Source: Labilithrix sp. (GTDB lineage Bacteria > Myxococcota_A > Polyangia > Polyangiales > Polyangiaceae). From it: DNA of 64,000 nucleotides. Location of the stretch: positions 1 to 64,000 of the forward strand of contig JAHBWD010000027.1 of assembly GCA_019637175.1 (NCBI GenBank). Direction: 5' to 3'. The position numbers and the translations under genes were made by a program. Shown here one piece after another: positions 44,619 to 52,717 of this stretch. Positions within the stretch are counted from its first letter, which is position 1. Each line of letters starts with the position of its first letter. Below the pieces are notes generated by a model, which saw only the letters and a program-made list of their open reading frames with translations, was not told where the DNA came from and searched no databases.

Positions 44619-45695
44619 ATGAAGATTCTCTACGGCGTCGTCGGCGAGGGCATGGGGCACGCGATGCGGTCGCGGGTGATCCTCGAGCACCTCGTGTCCC
44701 AGGAGCACGACGTCGAGATCATGGCGTCGGGCCGCGCCGTCGACTTTCTCTCCAAGCGCTTCGAGGGCGTCAACCGCATCCACGGCCTCCACATGATCTA
44801 CGAGGAGAACCGCGTCCGCCCCGCCAAGACGCTGTGGTCGAACGCGGTCACCGGCGCCACCGGCATCCCCAAGAACATCGCGGCGTACTTCGACCTGCTG
44901 ACGAGCTTCCGCCCACAAGCGGTCATCAGCGACTTCGAGTCGTGGACGTACCTCTACGCCAAGACGCACCGCCTCCCGATCCTCTCGGTCGACAACATGC
45001 AGGTCATCAACCGCTGCAAGCTGCCCGAGGCGATCATCGAGGGCTACCAGGCGCAGTTTCAGCTCACGAAGGCGTTCATCAAGAGCAAGCTGCCGTTCTG
45101 CGACGAGTACTTCATCACGACGTTCTTCCGCCCGCCGGTGCGCAAGGAGCGCACGCGCCTCTTCGCTCCCATCTTGCGCCCGGAGATCTTGGCGGCGAAG
45201 CGACGCACCGGCGAGCACCTGCTCGTGTACACGACGGGAGAGGGCAACGAGGCGTTCCGCGGCGCGCTCGCCAAGACGGGCCTCGAGTGCCGGATCTACG
45301 GGATGCGGCGCGGCATCACCGAAGAAGAAGTGGAGGGCAACCTCCGCTTCCAGCCCTTCAGCGAAGACAAGTTCATCGACGATCTCGCGTCGAGCCGCGC
45401 GGTGATCGCGGGCGGCGGCTTCACGTTGATGGGCGAGGCGGTCTACCTGCACAAGCCCATGCTCGCCGTGCCGCTCGCCGGGCAGTTCGAGCAGATCTTG
45501 AACGCGCGCTACCTCGAGCTCGAGGGCTACGGCCGGTACGCCGAGACGCTCGACGATCCGAAGACCGTGCACGACTTCGTCGCCGCCGTCCCCGCATGCC
45601 AGGAAAAGCTTGTAACTTACACACAAAACGGCAACATCGAGATCACCCGCGCCATCGACGAGTGGCTCGACAAGGCCGCAGCCGGCGTGATCTAG
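44619..45695 (+). CDS. MJ1255/MurG-like (GT28-type) glycosyltransferase
   Basis: A 358-residue glycosyltransferase of GT-B fold. The N-terminal loop GVVGEGMGHAMRSRVILEHL is characteristic of the MJ1255/VC2487 family, related to GT28 enzymes, and the C-terminal donor-site segment is VIAGGGFTLMGEAVYLHKPML followed by QFEQILNARYLE. It would transfer a sugar from a nucleotide donor to a lipid or surface acceptor; the acceptor is unknown. A good ribosome-binding site (GGCGGAGG) precedes ATG 44619. Its last codons are unusually A/T-rich for this genome. Its stop overlaps that of the convergent methyltransferase gene (shared CTAG). Confidence 0.87.
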   Translation: MKILYGVVGEGMGHAMRSRVILEHLVSQEHDVEIMASGRAVDFLSKRFEGVNRIHGLHMIYEENRVRPAKTLWSNAVTGATGIPKNIAAYFDLLTSFRPQAVISDFESWTYLYAKTHRLPILSVDNMQVINRCKLPEAIIEGYQAQFQLTKAFIKSKLPFCDEYFITTFFRPPVRKERTRLFAPILRPEILAAKRRTGEHLLVYTTGEGNEAFRGALAKTGLECRIYGMRRGITEEEVEGNLRFQPFSEDKFIDDLASSRAVIAGGGFTLMGEAVYLHKPMLAVPLAGQFEQILNARYLELEGYGRYAETLDDPKTVHDFVAAVPACQEKLVTYTQNGNIEITRAIDEWLDKAAAGVI

Positions 45696-46522
45696 CGGCG
45701 CGCGCCGAGCGCCGCGACATGAGCCGGGCTCGTGCCGCAGCAGCTCCCGACGATCGAGGCGCCCGCGTCGGTCCAGGTCTGCGCGACCGCGGCGTAGCGC
45801 GCGGCTGCTTCCTCGCTCGGCGCGCCCCACCCCATGCCGTCGCGTGCGTCGCCCGCGTTCGCGTAGGCCCCGAAGGGAACGTCGAGGCGCGCGAGCCGCT
45901 CGACGTACGGGAGCGTGAGGCTGGCCGCCGTGCAGCAGACGAGGACGCTCGTCGCGCCCGCGATCACGCAGTCGCGCGCGGCGCGCTCCATCGCCTCGGG
46001 CGAGAGGAGCGAGCCGTCGGGCCCCGCGGTGAGCGAGATCCAGACCTCGAGGCCGGTCTCGGCGGCCTCTTCGACGGCGACGATCGCTTCGCCGTGATGC
46101 GGGAACGTCTCGCAGAGGACGAGATCGACGCCGGCGTCCGCGAGCGCCGAGGCCATCGCGCGATGCGCGGCGCGCGCCTCGCTCTCGGGCGGCGACAAAT
46201 CCGGGCGATAGCAGTCGAACACCGGCGCGAGCGATCCGGCGAACCGCGGCGGAGGCTTCCATCGGCCCGCGAGCGTGACCCCGCGTCGCGCGAGCACGTA
46301 CGCGCGCTCGGTGAGCGATCGGTAGCGATCGGGGAAGATCCGCGGCTGCGTGCGGAACGTGTTCGTGCGATGCACCTGGGCGCCGGCCGCGGCGTAGTCG
46401 CGGTGGATCTCGGCGACCACGTCGGGGTGCGTGTCGATCGCGTAGGCGCTCCACCCGGGCGCGGGCGTCTCCACGCCGCGCGCGGCGAGCTCGGTCCCCA
46501 TCGGCCCGTCCAGGAGGAGCAT
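45692..46522 (-). CDS. Homocysteine S-methyltransferase-like enzyme
   Basis: A 276-residue zinc-dependent methyltransferase of the HMT/BHMT family. It has the N-terminal LLLDGPMGTELAARG, zinc-ligand Cys in VLVCCTA, and the second pair in VGSCCGTSPAHVAAL. It would move a methyl group from S-methylmethionine, betaine or a similar donor to homocysteine or a related thiol. It lacks the B12-binding parts of MetH. The start ATG 46522 has GGAGGA just upstream; a longer frame to 46585 has no family match. It is divergent to the aldehyde-dehydrogenase-like gene across 41 bases. Confidence 0.87.
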   Translation of the reverse strand: MLLLDGPMGTELAARGVETPAPGWSAYAIDTHPDVVAEIHRDYAAAGAQVHRTNTFRTQPRIFPDRYRSLTERAYVLARRGVTLAGRWKPPPRFAGSLAPVFDCYRPDLSPPESEARAAHRAMASALADAGVDLVLCETFPHHGEAIVAVEEAAETGLEVWISLTAGPDGSLLSPEAMERAARDCVIAGATSVLVCCTAASLTLPYVERLARLDVPFGAYANAGDARDGMGWGAPSEEAAARYAAVAQTWTDAGASIVGSCCGTSPAHVAALGARR

Positions 46523-46563
46523 CCGTCGACCTCGCGCGGGATGATACATTGACGGGCTCCTCC

Positions 46564-48312
46564 ATGCCCTTCCGCGAGCCCACACCTCAGACGCCGCCGA
46601 CGAAGCTCGCCGACGTCGACGCTGCGATCGATCGGCTCCACGCCAAGAAGGACGCGTGGATCGCGGTCGGGATCCCCGAGCGCATCCGGCTGCTCGAACG
46701 CTGCATCGAGTCGATCGTCGCGGTCTCCGAGCAGTGGGGCGAGATCGGCGCCGCGATCAAGGGCCTCGCTCCGGCCGACGTGCTCGCGGGCGAGGAGTGG
46801 GTCGCCGGCATCTTGCCGACGGTGCGCAACGCGCGCCTGCTCGTCGAGGCGCTCCGCCAGGGAGGCCAGCCGCGCCCGGCGTCGCTGCGCACGCGCCCCG
46901 ACGGGCGGGTCGTCGCGCGCGTTCATCCCGCGAACCTGATGGAGCGCCTCATGTTCACGGGCGTGACGGCGGACGTGTGGATCGAGAAGGGCAAGAGCCC
47001 CTCGCAGGGCGCGATCTACCGCGAGCGCGACGCGAAGAAGGGCCTCGTGTGCCTCGTCCTCGGCGGCGGCAACGTCTCGTCCATTCCGCCGATGGATGTA
47101 TTTTACAAGCTTTTCGCGGAGAACGAGGTCGTCCTCCTCAAGATGAACCCGGTCAACGAGGCGCTCGCGCCGGTCTTCGCCGTCGCGCTCAAGCCTCTCG
47201 CCGACGAGGGCGTGCTCGAGATCGTGACCGGCGGGGCCGACGTCGGCGCGCACGCCGCGCAGCACCCGAAGATCGGCTCGCTCCACGTCACGGGCTCGGA
47301 TCGCACGTACGACGCCGTCGTGTGGGGCAAAGACGCCGATCAGCGCGCGCGCGGAAAGGCGTCCGGGCAGCGCGTGAACGATCGGCCGTTCAGCGCCGAG
47401 CTCGGCTGCGTGACGCCGGTGATCGTCGTCCCCGGACCGTGGTCGGCGAGCGACATTCGCTTCCAGGCGCGCAACGTGGCGTCGATGGTGACGCAGAACG
47501 CGAGCTTCAACTGCAACGCCGCGAAGGTGATCGTGACGGCGCGCGGATGGCTCCAGCGAGAGGCCTTCCTCGAGGCGCTCCACGACGAGCTCACGAAGAC
47601 CCCCGCGCGCAAGGCGTACTACCCCGGCGCGCGCGAACGCCACCAGGCGTTCCTCGAGAAGTACCCCGGCGCGCTCGTGCTCGGCTCCGTTCCGCCCGAC
47701 GCGGCGAACGAGGTCGTCCCCTGGACGGCGATCCCCGACGTGCCGGACGCGGCCGGCGGCTACGCGCTCACGAACGAAGCGTTCTGCGGCGTCGTCGCCG
47801 AGGTCACGCTCGATCTCGCCGAGTCGCACGCCGGCGTCCTCCGCGAGCGCGATCCCGGCGCGCCGTCGGTCGAGCGTTTCCTCGAGCGCGCCGTCGCGTT
47901 CGCGAATGAGCGCTGCTGGGGCACGCTCTCGTGCTGCATGCTCGTGCACCCCGCGACCGAAGAAGCGCATCGCGAGGCGCTCGGCAAGGCGATCTCCGCG
48001 CTCCGCTACGGAGGCATCGCCGTCAACGCGTTCCCCGGACTCCTCTACGCCTTGGTGACGCCGACCTGGGGCGCCTACCCCGGACACACGCCCGAAGACA
48101 TCCAGTCGGGCAGCGGCGTCGTTCACAATGCGTTCCTCTACGATCATCCCGAGAAGAGCGTGGTGCGCGCGCCGTTCCGCATCCGCCCCACGCCCGCTTG
48201 GTTCAGCGACCACCGGAACTTGCTCGAGCTCGGCAAGCGCCTCGTCACGTTCGAGGCGAAGCCCTCGTGGCGCTCGCTGTTCCGCGTCGTCCGCGCCGCG
48301 CTCCGCGGCTGA
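46564..48312 (+). CDS. Aldehyde dehydrogenase-superfamily enzyme
   Basis: A 582-residue enzyme, longer than the usual 480-500. Superfamily marks are the nucleotide-binding segment GLVCLVLGGGNVSSIPPMD, LLKMNPVNEALAPV, VTGSDRTYD, and the catalytic Cys in QNASFNCNAAKV. The Glu motif of classical aldehyde dehydrogenases is replaced by SAELGCVTPVIVV, so it could be a variant such as an acylating or acyl-CoA-reductase type. The extra N-terminal 90 residues are helical. An XRE/MmyB-type regulator gene follows. A TTG at 46549 is an alternative start. Confidence 0.82.
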   Translation: MPFREPTPQTPPTKLADVDAAIDRLHAKKDAWIAVGIPERIRLLERCIESIVAVSEQWGEIGAAIKGLAPADVLAGEEWVAGILPTVRNARLLVEALRQGGQPRPASLRTRPDGRVVARVHPANLMERLMFTGVTADVWIEKGKSPSQGAIYRERDAKKGLVCLVLGGGNVSSIPPMDVFYKLFAENEVVLLKMNPVNEALAPVFAVALKPLADEGVLEIVTGGADVGAHAAQHPKIGSLHVTGSDRTYDAVVWGKDADQRARGKASGQRVNDRPFSAELGCVTPVIVVPGPWSASDIRFQARNVASMVTQNASFNCNAAKVIVTARGWLQREAFLEALHDELTKTPARKAYYPGARERHQAFLEKYPGALVLGSVPPDAANEVVPWTAIPDVPDAAGGYALTNEAFCGVVAEVTLDLAESHAGVLRERDPGAPSVERFLERAVAFANERCWGTLSCCMLVHPATEEAHREALGKAISALRYGGIAVNAFPGLLYALVTPTWGAYPGHTPEDIQSGSGVVHNAFLYDHPEKSVVRAPFRIRPTPAWFSDHRNLLELGKRLVTFEAKPSWRSLFRVVRAALRG

Positions 48313-48317
48313 TCGCC

Positions 48318-48336
48318 CATGACCTCGGAGGTCATG
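48318..48336. promoter_or_regulatory. Perfect palindromic operator before the XRE regulator gene
   Basis: CATGACCTC-g-GAGGTCATG is a 9-1-9 perfect palindrome, 36 bases before the regulator start and six bases after the aldehyde-dehydrogenase stop. Its position suggests autoregulation by the downstream XRE/MmyB-type protein. Confidence 0.65.
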
Positions 48337-48372
48337 GTTCGGCGCCGCCCGCGGCGCTAGGCTGCAGGAGAG

Positions 48373-49161
48373 ATGAGCGGCAACGTCGGAGAGCTCCTCA
48401 GGCACTGGCGAACGTCGCGCGGCAAGAGCCAGCTCGATCTCTCGGTCGACGCCGAGGTCTCGACCAGGCACATCAGCTTCATCGAGAACGGCAAGGCCTC
48501 GCCGAGCCGCGAGATGCTGCTCGTCCTCGCGAGCGCGCTCGACGTTCCGCTGCGCGAGCGGAACACGCTGCTCCTCTCGGCCGGCTTCGCGCCGGTCTAT
48601 CGCGAGACGAAGCTCGACGCGCCCGAGATGGCGCACGTGCGCGCGGCCATCGACTGCATCATGACCCAGACGGAGCCGAACGGCGCCGTCCTCCTCGACC
48701 GCGAGTGGCGCGCGCTCCGGATGAACAAGGCGATCACCCGCATCATCGAAGCGTTCGTCGTCGATCCGACGAGCGCGCTCGATCTCGAAGGCAACCTGGT
48801 CCTCGCCTGCTTCGATCGGCGGGCGCTGCGCGACTCGCTCGTCAACTTCGACGACGTCGCGGCGTCGATCATCACGCGCCTCCAACGCGAGGCGAGCGCC
48901 GAGGGCAGCGACGGCCCTTCACGCAAGCTCCTCGCCAAGGTCATGGCGTACGACGGCCTGCCGAAGAAGGTCTTCCGGTCCGATCCGAGCGCGCAGCTCT
49001 CGCTCATGATCCCCGTGCACCTCAGGCGGGGAGACCTCGAAGTGCGCTTCTTCACCACGCTGACCACGCTCGGAACACCGCTCGACGTCACGCTCGACGA
49101 GCTACGCATCGAGAGCTACTACGCCGCCGACGACGCCACGGCACGCTGGCTGCGATCCTGA
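48373..49161 (+). CDS. XRE-family regulator with MmyB-like ligand-binding domain
   Basis: A 262-residue transcription factor. The N-terminal helix-turn-helix (LLRHWRTSRGKSQLDLSVDA, STRHISFIENGKASPSREMLLVLASAL) is followed by an MmyB-like sensor (residues 95-260), recognised by VLLDREWRALRMNKAI and NLVLACFDRRALRD. Such domains in the MmyB/MLTR group bind fatty-acid-like or small ligands. The palindrome at 48318 is its probable operator. The upstream aldehyde-dehydrogenase-like gene is a possible target, though the operator lies after it and not before it. Confidence 0.9.
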   Translation: MSGNVGELLRHWRTSRGKSQLDLSVDAEVSTRHISFIENGKASPSREMLLVLASALDVPLRERNTLLLSAGFAPVYRETKLDAPEMAHVRAAIDCIMTQTEPNGAVLLDREWRALRMNKAITRIIEAFVVDPTSALDLEGNLVLACFDRRALRDSLVNFDDVAASIITRLQREASAEGSDGPSRKLLAKVMAYDGLPKKVFRSDPSAQLSLMIPVHLRRGDLEVRFFTTLTTLGTPLDVTLDELRIESYYAADDATARWLRS

Positions 49162-49183
49162 CGACCGCGCGCATGCCGCCGCG

Positions 49184-50185
49184 TCACCGCGCGAGCGACC
49201 AGAGTCCGTCGTCCGCGCTCCAGTAGAGCTGGCCCTTGTCCATCACCATGATCCTGCCGGGTGACGGCGTCGTCGTCGCGATCTGCGCGACGGCGCTGCC
49301 CGATCGCCGGATCCGGCTGATCGCGCCGTCGAGCGACGCGACGTAGACGTGGTTGTCGTCGGCGAGCACCGCGACCGGATCGGACGACGTCGAGACGCGC
49401 GAAGGAGCGCCCCCGGCGATCGGCGTCTTGTAGACGCCGGTCTTGTCGGCCCAGAAGACGTCGCTCCCCGCGATCGTCAACGCGTGCAGATGATCCGCGG
49501 GGGAGGCGAAGAGCTCCGCCTTCGTCGCGCCGCCGTCGCCGCGCTCGAGCGCGACGCGATGAACCTTTCCGTCCGCCCCGATGTACGCGTGCTTCGCGTC
49601 GCACGCCGCCACGCTGCACATCCCGCCCGGCGCGTCGGCGAGCTTCGTCGTCGCGCCGTCTTTCTCGACGCGAACGACCGCGTCGGCGCAGAGGACGATC
49701 GCGTCGCCGATCGGGCAGATGCCGGTGCGCCCCTTGGGCTTGAACGGCGTCCGCTTGATCTCGCCGCTGCCGTCTTTGGCCATGCGCGCGAACGCGGCGC
49801 CTTCCCGATCGCGAAACAGATCTCCGCTGAGCAGCCACACGAGCTCGCTGCCGACGGGCATGCCCGCGAGCGCGATCGCTTGCGGCCCGGGCTCTCCCTT
49901 CGCGAGCACCTGCGTCTCGCCGGTCTTCTTCGCCACGCGAACGATCGAGCCGCGACCGTCGTCGCTCTCGACGGAGAGGTACGCATACGCGTCGTCGAGG
50001 ACGACGCCGCTGATGCGCCCTTCGATCGCGGCGAGGCGCTTCGGCGGCGACGCCGTGGGCGGCTTCGTGATGGGCAGGCCGCTCTTCCTCGCCGGCTCGT
50101 GGCCCCCCGGCGGGCCAGGATCGCAACGACAACCGGAGAGAGTCGACAGCGCCGCGGAGAGCGCGACGAGCAGGAGCCTTCGCAT
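49184..50185 (-). CDS. Beta-propeller lipoprotein
   Basis: A 333-residue predicted lipoprotein (MRRLLLVALSAALSTLSGC). From about residue 50 it carries propeller-style repeats, each ending near a small loop: GVVLDDAYAYLSVESDDGR, SVAACDAKHAYIGADGKVHR, ALTIAGSDVFWADKTGVYK, VAVLADDNHVYVASLDGAI and IMVMDKGQLYWSADDGLWS. This is a DUF5050/PQQ-like layout with six or seven blades. No catalytic residues are apparent. The tail is convergent with the XRE gene. Confidence 0.8.
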   Translation of the reverse strand: MRRLLLVALSAALSTLSGCRCDPGPPGGHEPARKSGLPITKPPTASPPKRLAAIEGRISGVVLDDAYAYLSVESDDGRGSIVRVAKKTGETQVLAKGEPGPQAIALAGMPVGSELVWLLSGDLFRDREGAAFARMAKDGSGEIKRTPFKPKGRTGICPIGDAIVLCADAVVRVEKDGATTKLADAPGGMCSVAACDAKHAYIGADGKVHRVALERGDGGATKAELFASPADHLHALTIAGSDVFWADKTGVYKTPIAGGAPSRVSTSSDPVAVLADDNHVYVASLDGAISRIRRSGSAVAQIATTTPSPGRIMVMDKGQLYWSADDGLWSLAR

Positions 50186-50225
50186 GAGCGGCCATTGTAT
50201 GTCACATGTCGCTCCCCCGACCGCT

Positions 50226-50969
50226 CTACGCGGAGACCACGACCGTGCCTTGGTCGATCGGGCGATCGAGCGCGCGCTTCGTCGCCTCGCGCGCCGCGGC
50301 GAACGCCGCGCGGCCCGCGTCGAGCTTGAAGGGACCGGAGCGCGGGAGCCCCTCGAGCACGACGGTGACCATCCCCGGCCGCCTCGGCATCTCGAGCTTC
50401 CTGCGCCACGCCGACTTCGAGGCGATGTGATGGAAGAGCACGCGCGGCTCCTCGCGCGGCATCCCCGCGAGGCCGGGCCGATCGAGGATCCCGCCGTCGA
50501 GATACGCGCGCCCGCCGATGCGCACAGGATGGAACAGCATCGGCACGGCGCACGACGCGTGGATCGCCGCGGTCACCTCCCCTTCCGCGAGCACGTGCGT
50601 GCGCCGGGTGCCGACGTCGAACACCGACACCGCGGCGGGGACTCGACATCGCGAGAACGATCGCTGAGGCAGCAGCCGCTCGAGGCGCTCGCGGAAGAGG
50701 CGACCGCGCAGGAAGCCGGCGCCCACACCCGGGTCCCAGAAGTCGCGACGCTCGAGCTCGACCAGCGCGCGCGCGAGATCGGGCGCGTCGAGCCCGGCCG
50801 CCCACGATCCGGTGACGAGCGCCCCGGCGCTCGAGCCCGAGACGCGCGACGGCGCGAGCCCTTCGTCCTCGAGCACCGTCAGGAAGCCGGTGTGCGCGAA
50901 GAAGGAGAAGAAACCCGACGACATCGCCAGCGCAAACGGGGCCTCGCGTAGGTGCTCGCGTAGTCTCAT
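50226..50969 (-). CDS. Patatin-like phospholipase
   Basis: A 247-residue hydrolase of the patatin group. Nucleophile elbow GSSAGAL (Ser near 47) and catalytic Asp in YLDGGILDR (near 158) are present, with HASCAVPMLFHPV between. The oxyanion hole, normally GGGxxG, is AMSSGFFSFFAHTG here, with Ser and aromatic residues in place of the Gly-rich loop. The enzyme may therefore have altered activity. Patatins hydrolyse acyl esters of phospholipids. It is divergent to the phosphatase gene across 24 bases. Confidence 0.83.
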   Translation of the reverse strand: MRLREHLREAPFALAMSSGFFSFFAHTGFLTVLEDEGLAPSRVSGSSAGALVTGSWAAGLDAPDLARALVELERRDFWDPGVGAGFLRGRLFRERLERLLPQRSFSRCRVPAAVSVFDVGTRRTHVLAEGEVTAAIHASCAVPMLFHPVRIGGRAYLDGGILDRPGLAGMPREEPRVLFHHIASKSAWRRKLEMPRRPGMVTVVLEGLPRSGPFKLDAGRAAFAAAREATKRALDRPIDQGTVVVSA

Positions 50970-50993
50970 CGAGATGGGTATCCTAGCCGTCCC

Positions 50994-51752
50994 ATGGCAA
51001 GCCGCACGTTCGCCGTCGGCGACATCCACGGCGATCTCGAAGCGCTCGAGAGAGCCCTCGGCCTGCTGCCCAAGCTCGACGAGAACGACACGATGATCCT
51101 GATGGGCGACTACGTCGACCGCGGCGCCGACAGCGCCAAGGTCGTCGAGTTCGTCCGCAAAGAGCTCCCGAAGCGCGTGCCCGGCAAGCTCGTGTGCCTG
51201 CGCGGCAACCACGAAGACGGCTGGCTGCGCGTCGCCTCCGGCGGCTGGCCCGAGTTCGTCATCCCGGTCGTCAACGGATGCCTCGCGACGCTGCGCTCGT
51301 ACCGCGGCCAGCCGTGCCGAGAGGGCGAGGTGCCCTCGCGCGAAGAGCTGCTCGACATGCAGCACGGCGGCTTCCTCCCCGACGAAGTCGTCGACTGGAT
51401 GAACTCGCTTCCGTACTGGTACGAAGACGATCACGCGATCTACGTCCACGCCGGCCTCGTCGAGAAGGACGGCAAGTGGGTGCACCCGAGGGACGCCGAG
51501 AACCCGACCCAGCTCCTCTGGGTGCGCACGATGCGCTTCTTCCAGGGCTATCGGGGCAAGCGCGTGGTGTGCGGTCACACGGCGACCGAGAACCTCCCGC
51601 CGGAGCTCTCGAGCTTCACGCCCGAGGATCCGCTCGACATGTGGGTCGGCGAGAACGTCGTCGTGATCGACACCGGCTGCGGCAAGGGCGGGTTCCTCAC
51701 CGTCCTCGAGCTGCCCGCGATGAAGGTCTACGAGTCGCGAAACGCGTCGTGA
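50994..51752 (+). CDS. Metallophosphoesterase, protein Ser/Thr phosphatase-like
   Basis: A 252-residue calcineurin-like phosphatase with all metal motifs: FAVGDIHGDLEAL, MGDYVDRGADSAKV, LRGNHEDGW, AIYVHAGLVEKDGKW and VVCGHTATEN. This combination matches bacterial PrpA/PPP-type Ser/Thr phosphatases. It could reverse the action of Hanks-type kinases such as the one at 10.7 kb, but that pairing is inference. Its stop overlaps the ATG of the next gene by one base. Confidence 0.93.
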   Translation: MASRTFAVGDIHGDLEALERALGLLPKLDENDTMILMGDYVDRGADSAKVVEFVRKELPKRVPGKLVCLRGNHEDGWLRVASGGWPEFVIPVVNGCLATLRSYRGQPCREGEVPSREELLDMQHGGFLPDEVVDWMNSLPYWYEDDHAIYVHAGLVEKDGKWVHPRDAENPTQLLWVRTMRFFQGYRGKRVVCGHTATENLPPELSSFTPEDPLDMWVGENVVVIDTGCGKGGFLTVLELPAMKVYESRNAS

Positions 51753-52717
51753 TGACGGCGCCGGCGCGCGTCGATCCGTCGCTCGGCGCGCGCGTCGTCG
51801 CGCGCACGCCGCTCTTCTACGCTCGCGGCGCCGATCCGGCGCTCGATCGGCCCGCGCACGTGCGCGCGGGCTCCGCCCTCGGGCGGCTCGGCGGGCGGCT
51901 CGCGGTCGTGCAAGACGACGCGAGCTTCCTCGCGATCCTCGACGGCGCGCGCGTCGTCGATCTGCCGCTCCCTTCACACGACGGCGTTCGGCAGTTCGAC
52001 GATCGGCGCGGCAACAAGAAGGAGAAGCTCGACCTCGAGGCCTGCATCGCGATCGAAGGCGCCCTCGTCGCGTTCGGGTCGGGCTCGTCCGATCGACGCG
52101 AGCGGATCGTCGTCGTCGACGCGCCCGCGTCGGTGACGCTCGTCGAGGCCCCCGAGCTCTACGCTCGCATGCGCGCCGCCCGCGACTTCTCCGGCGCGGA
52201 GCTCAACGTCGAGGGCGCCGCGATCGCCGGCGACGACGTCGTCTTCTTCCAGCGCGGCAACGGCGCCGCCGGCGGATCGATCGCGCCCGTCGACGCCACC
52301 GCGCGCGTCTCGCTCGTCGCGTTGATGGATCACCTCCGCGGGCGCGGAGCGTGCCCCGATCTCCGCGACGTCACCGCGTGGGATCTCGGCGCGATCGAGG
52401 GGACGCGACTGACGTTCACCGACGGCGTCGCCGCGCGCGCGCCGTGGATCGCGTTCCTCGCGTGCGCCGAAGACTGCCCGGACGCGACGCGCGACGGCCC
52501 TGTGCGCGGCGTCGCGATCGGACGGCTCGACGATCGCGCCCGCGTCGCCGCGCGCGCGCCCGTGCTCGACGAGCGGGGCGCGCCGCTGCTCGACAAGGCC
52601 GAGGGCCTCGCGTTCGACGACGATCCGCGTCGCGCGTGGCTCGTCGTCGACAAGGACGACCCCGACGTTCCCTCGGATCTCCTCGAGCTCCGCCTCGAGG
52701 AAGGGTGGCTCGCGTGA
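51752..52717 (+). CDS. Uncharacterised DUF6929-like protein
   Basis: A 321-residue protein without signal peptide. It is beta-rich, with repeated strand patterns (GRLAVVQDDASFLAILDGARVVDLPLP, ALVAFGSGSSDRRERIVVVD, ALDDDPRRAWLVVDKDDPD-like ending), suggesting a propeller. It may belong to the uncharacterised DUF6929 family; I am not certain. Its ATG shares one base with the phosphatase stop, and its own stop overlaps the transporter start, so the three products are made together. A role linked to the transported peptide or to dephosphorylation is possible. Confidence 0.62.
   Translation: MTAPARVDPSLGARVVARTPLFYARGADPALDRPAHVRAGSALGRLGGRLAVVQDDASFLAILDGARVVDLPLPSHDGVRQFDDRRGNKKEKLDLEACIAIEGALVAFGSGSSDRRERIVVVDAPASVTLVEAPELYARMRAARDFSGAELNVEGAAIAGDDVVFFQRGNGAAGGSIAPVDATARVSLVALMDHLRGRGACPDLRDVTAWDLGAIEGTRLTFTDGVAARAPWIAFLACAEDCPDATRDGPVRGVAIGRLDDRARVAARAPVLDERGAPLLDKAEGLAFDDDPRRAWLVVDKDDPDVPSDLLELRLEEGWLA

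Noticed and set aside
45964..48885. 973-residue minus-strand open frame
   Set aside because: Antisense to the aldehyde-dehydrogenase-like and XRE genes; GC-driven open frame.
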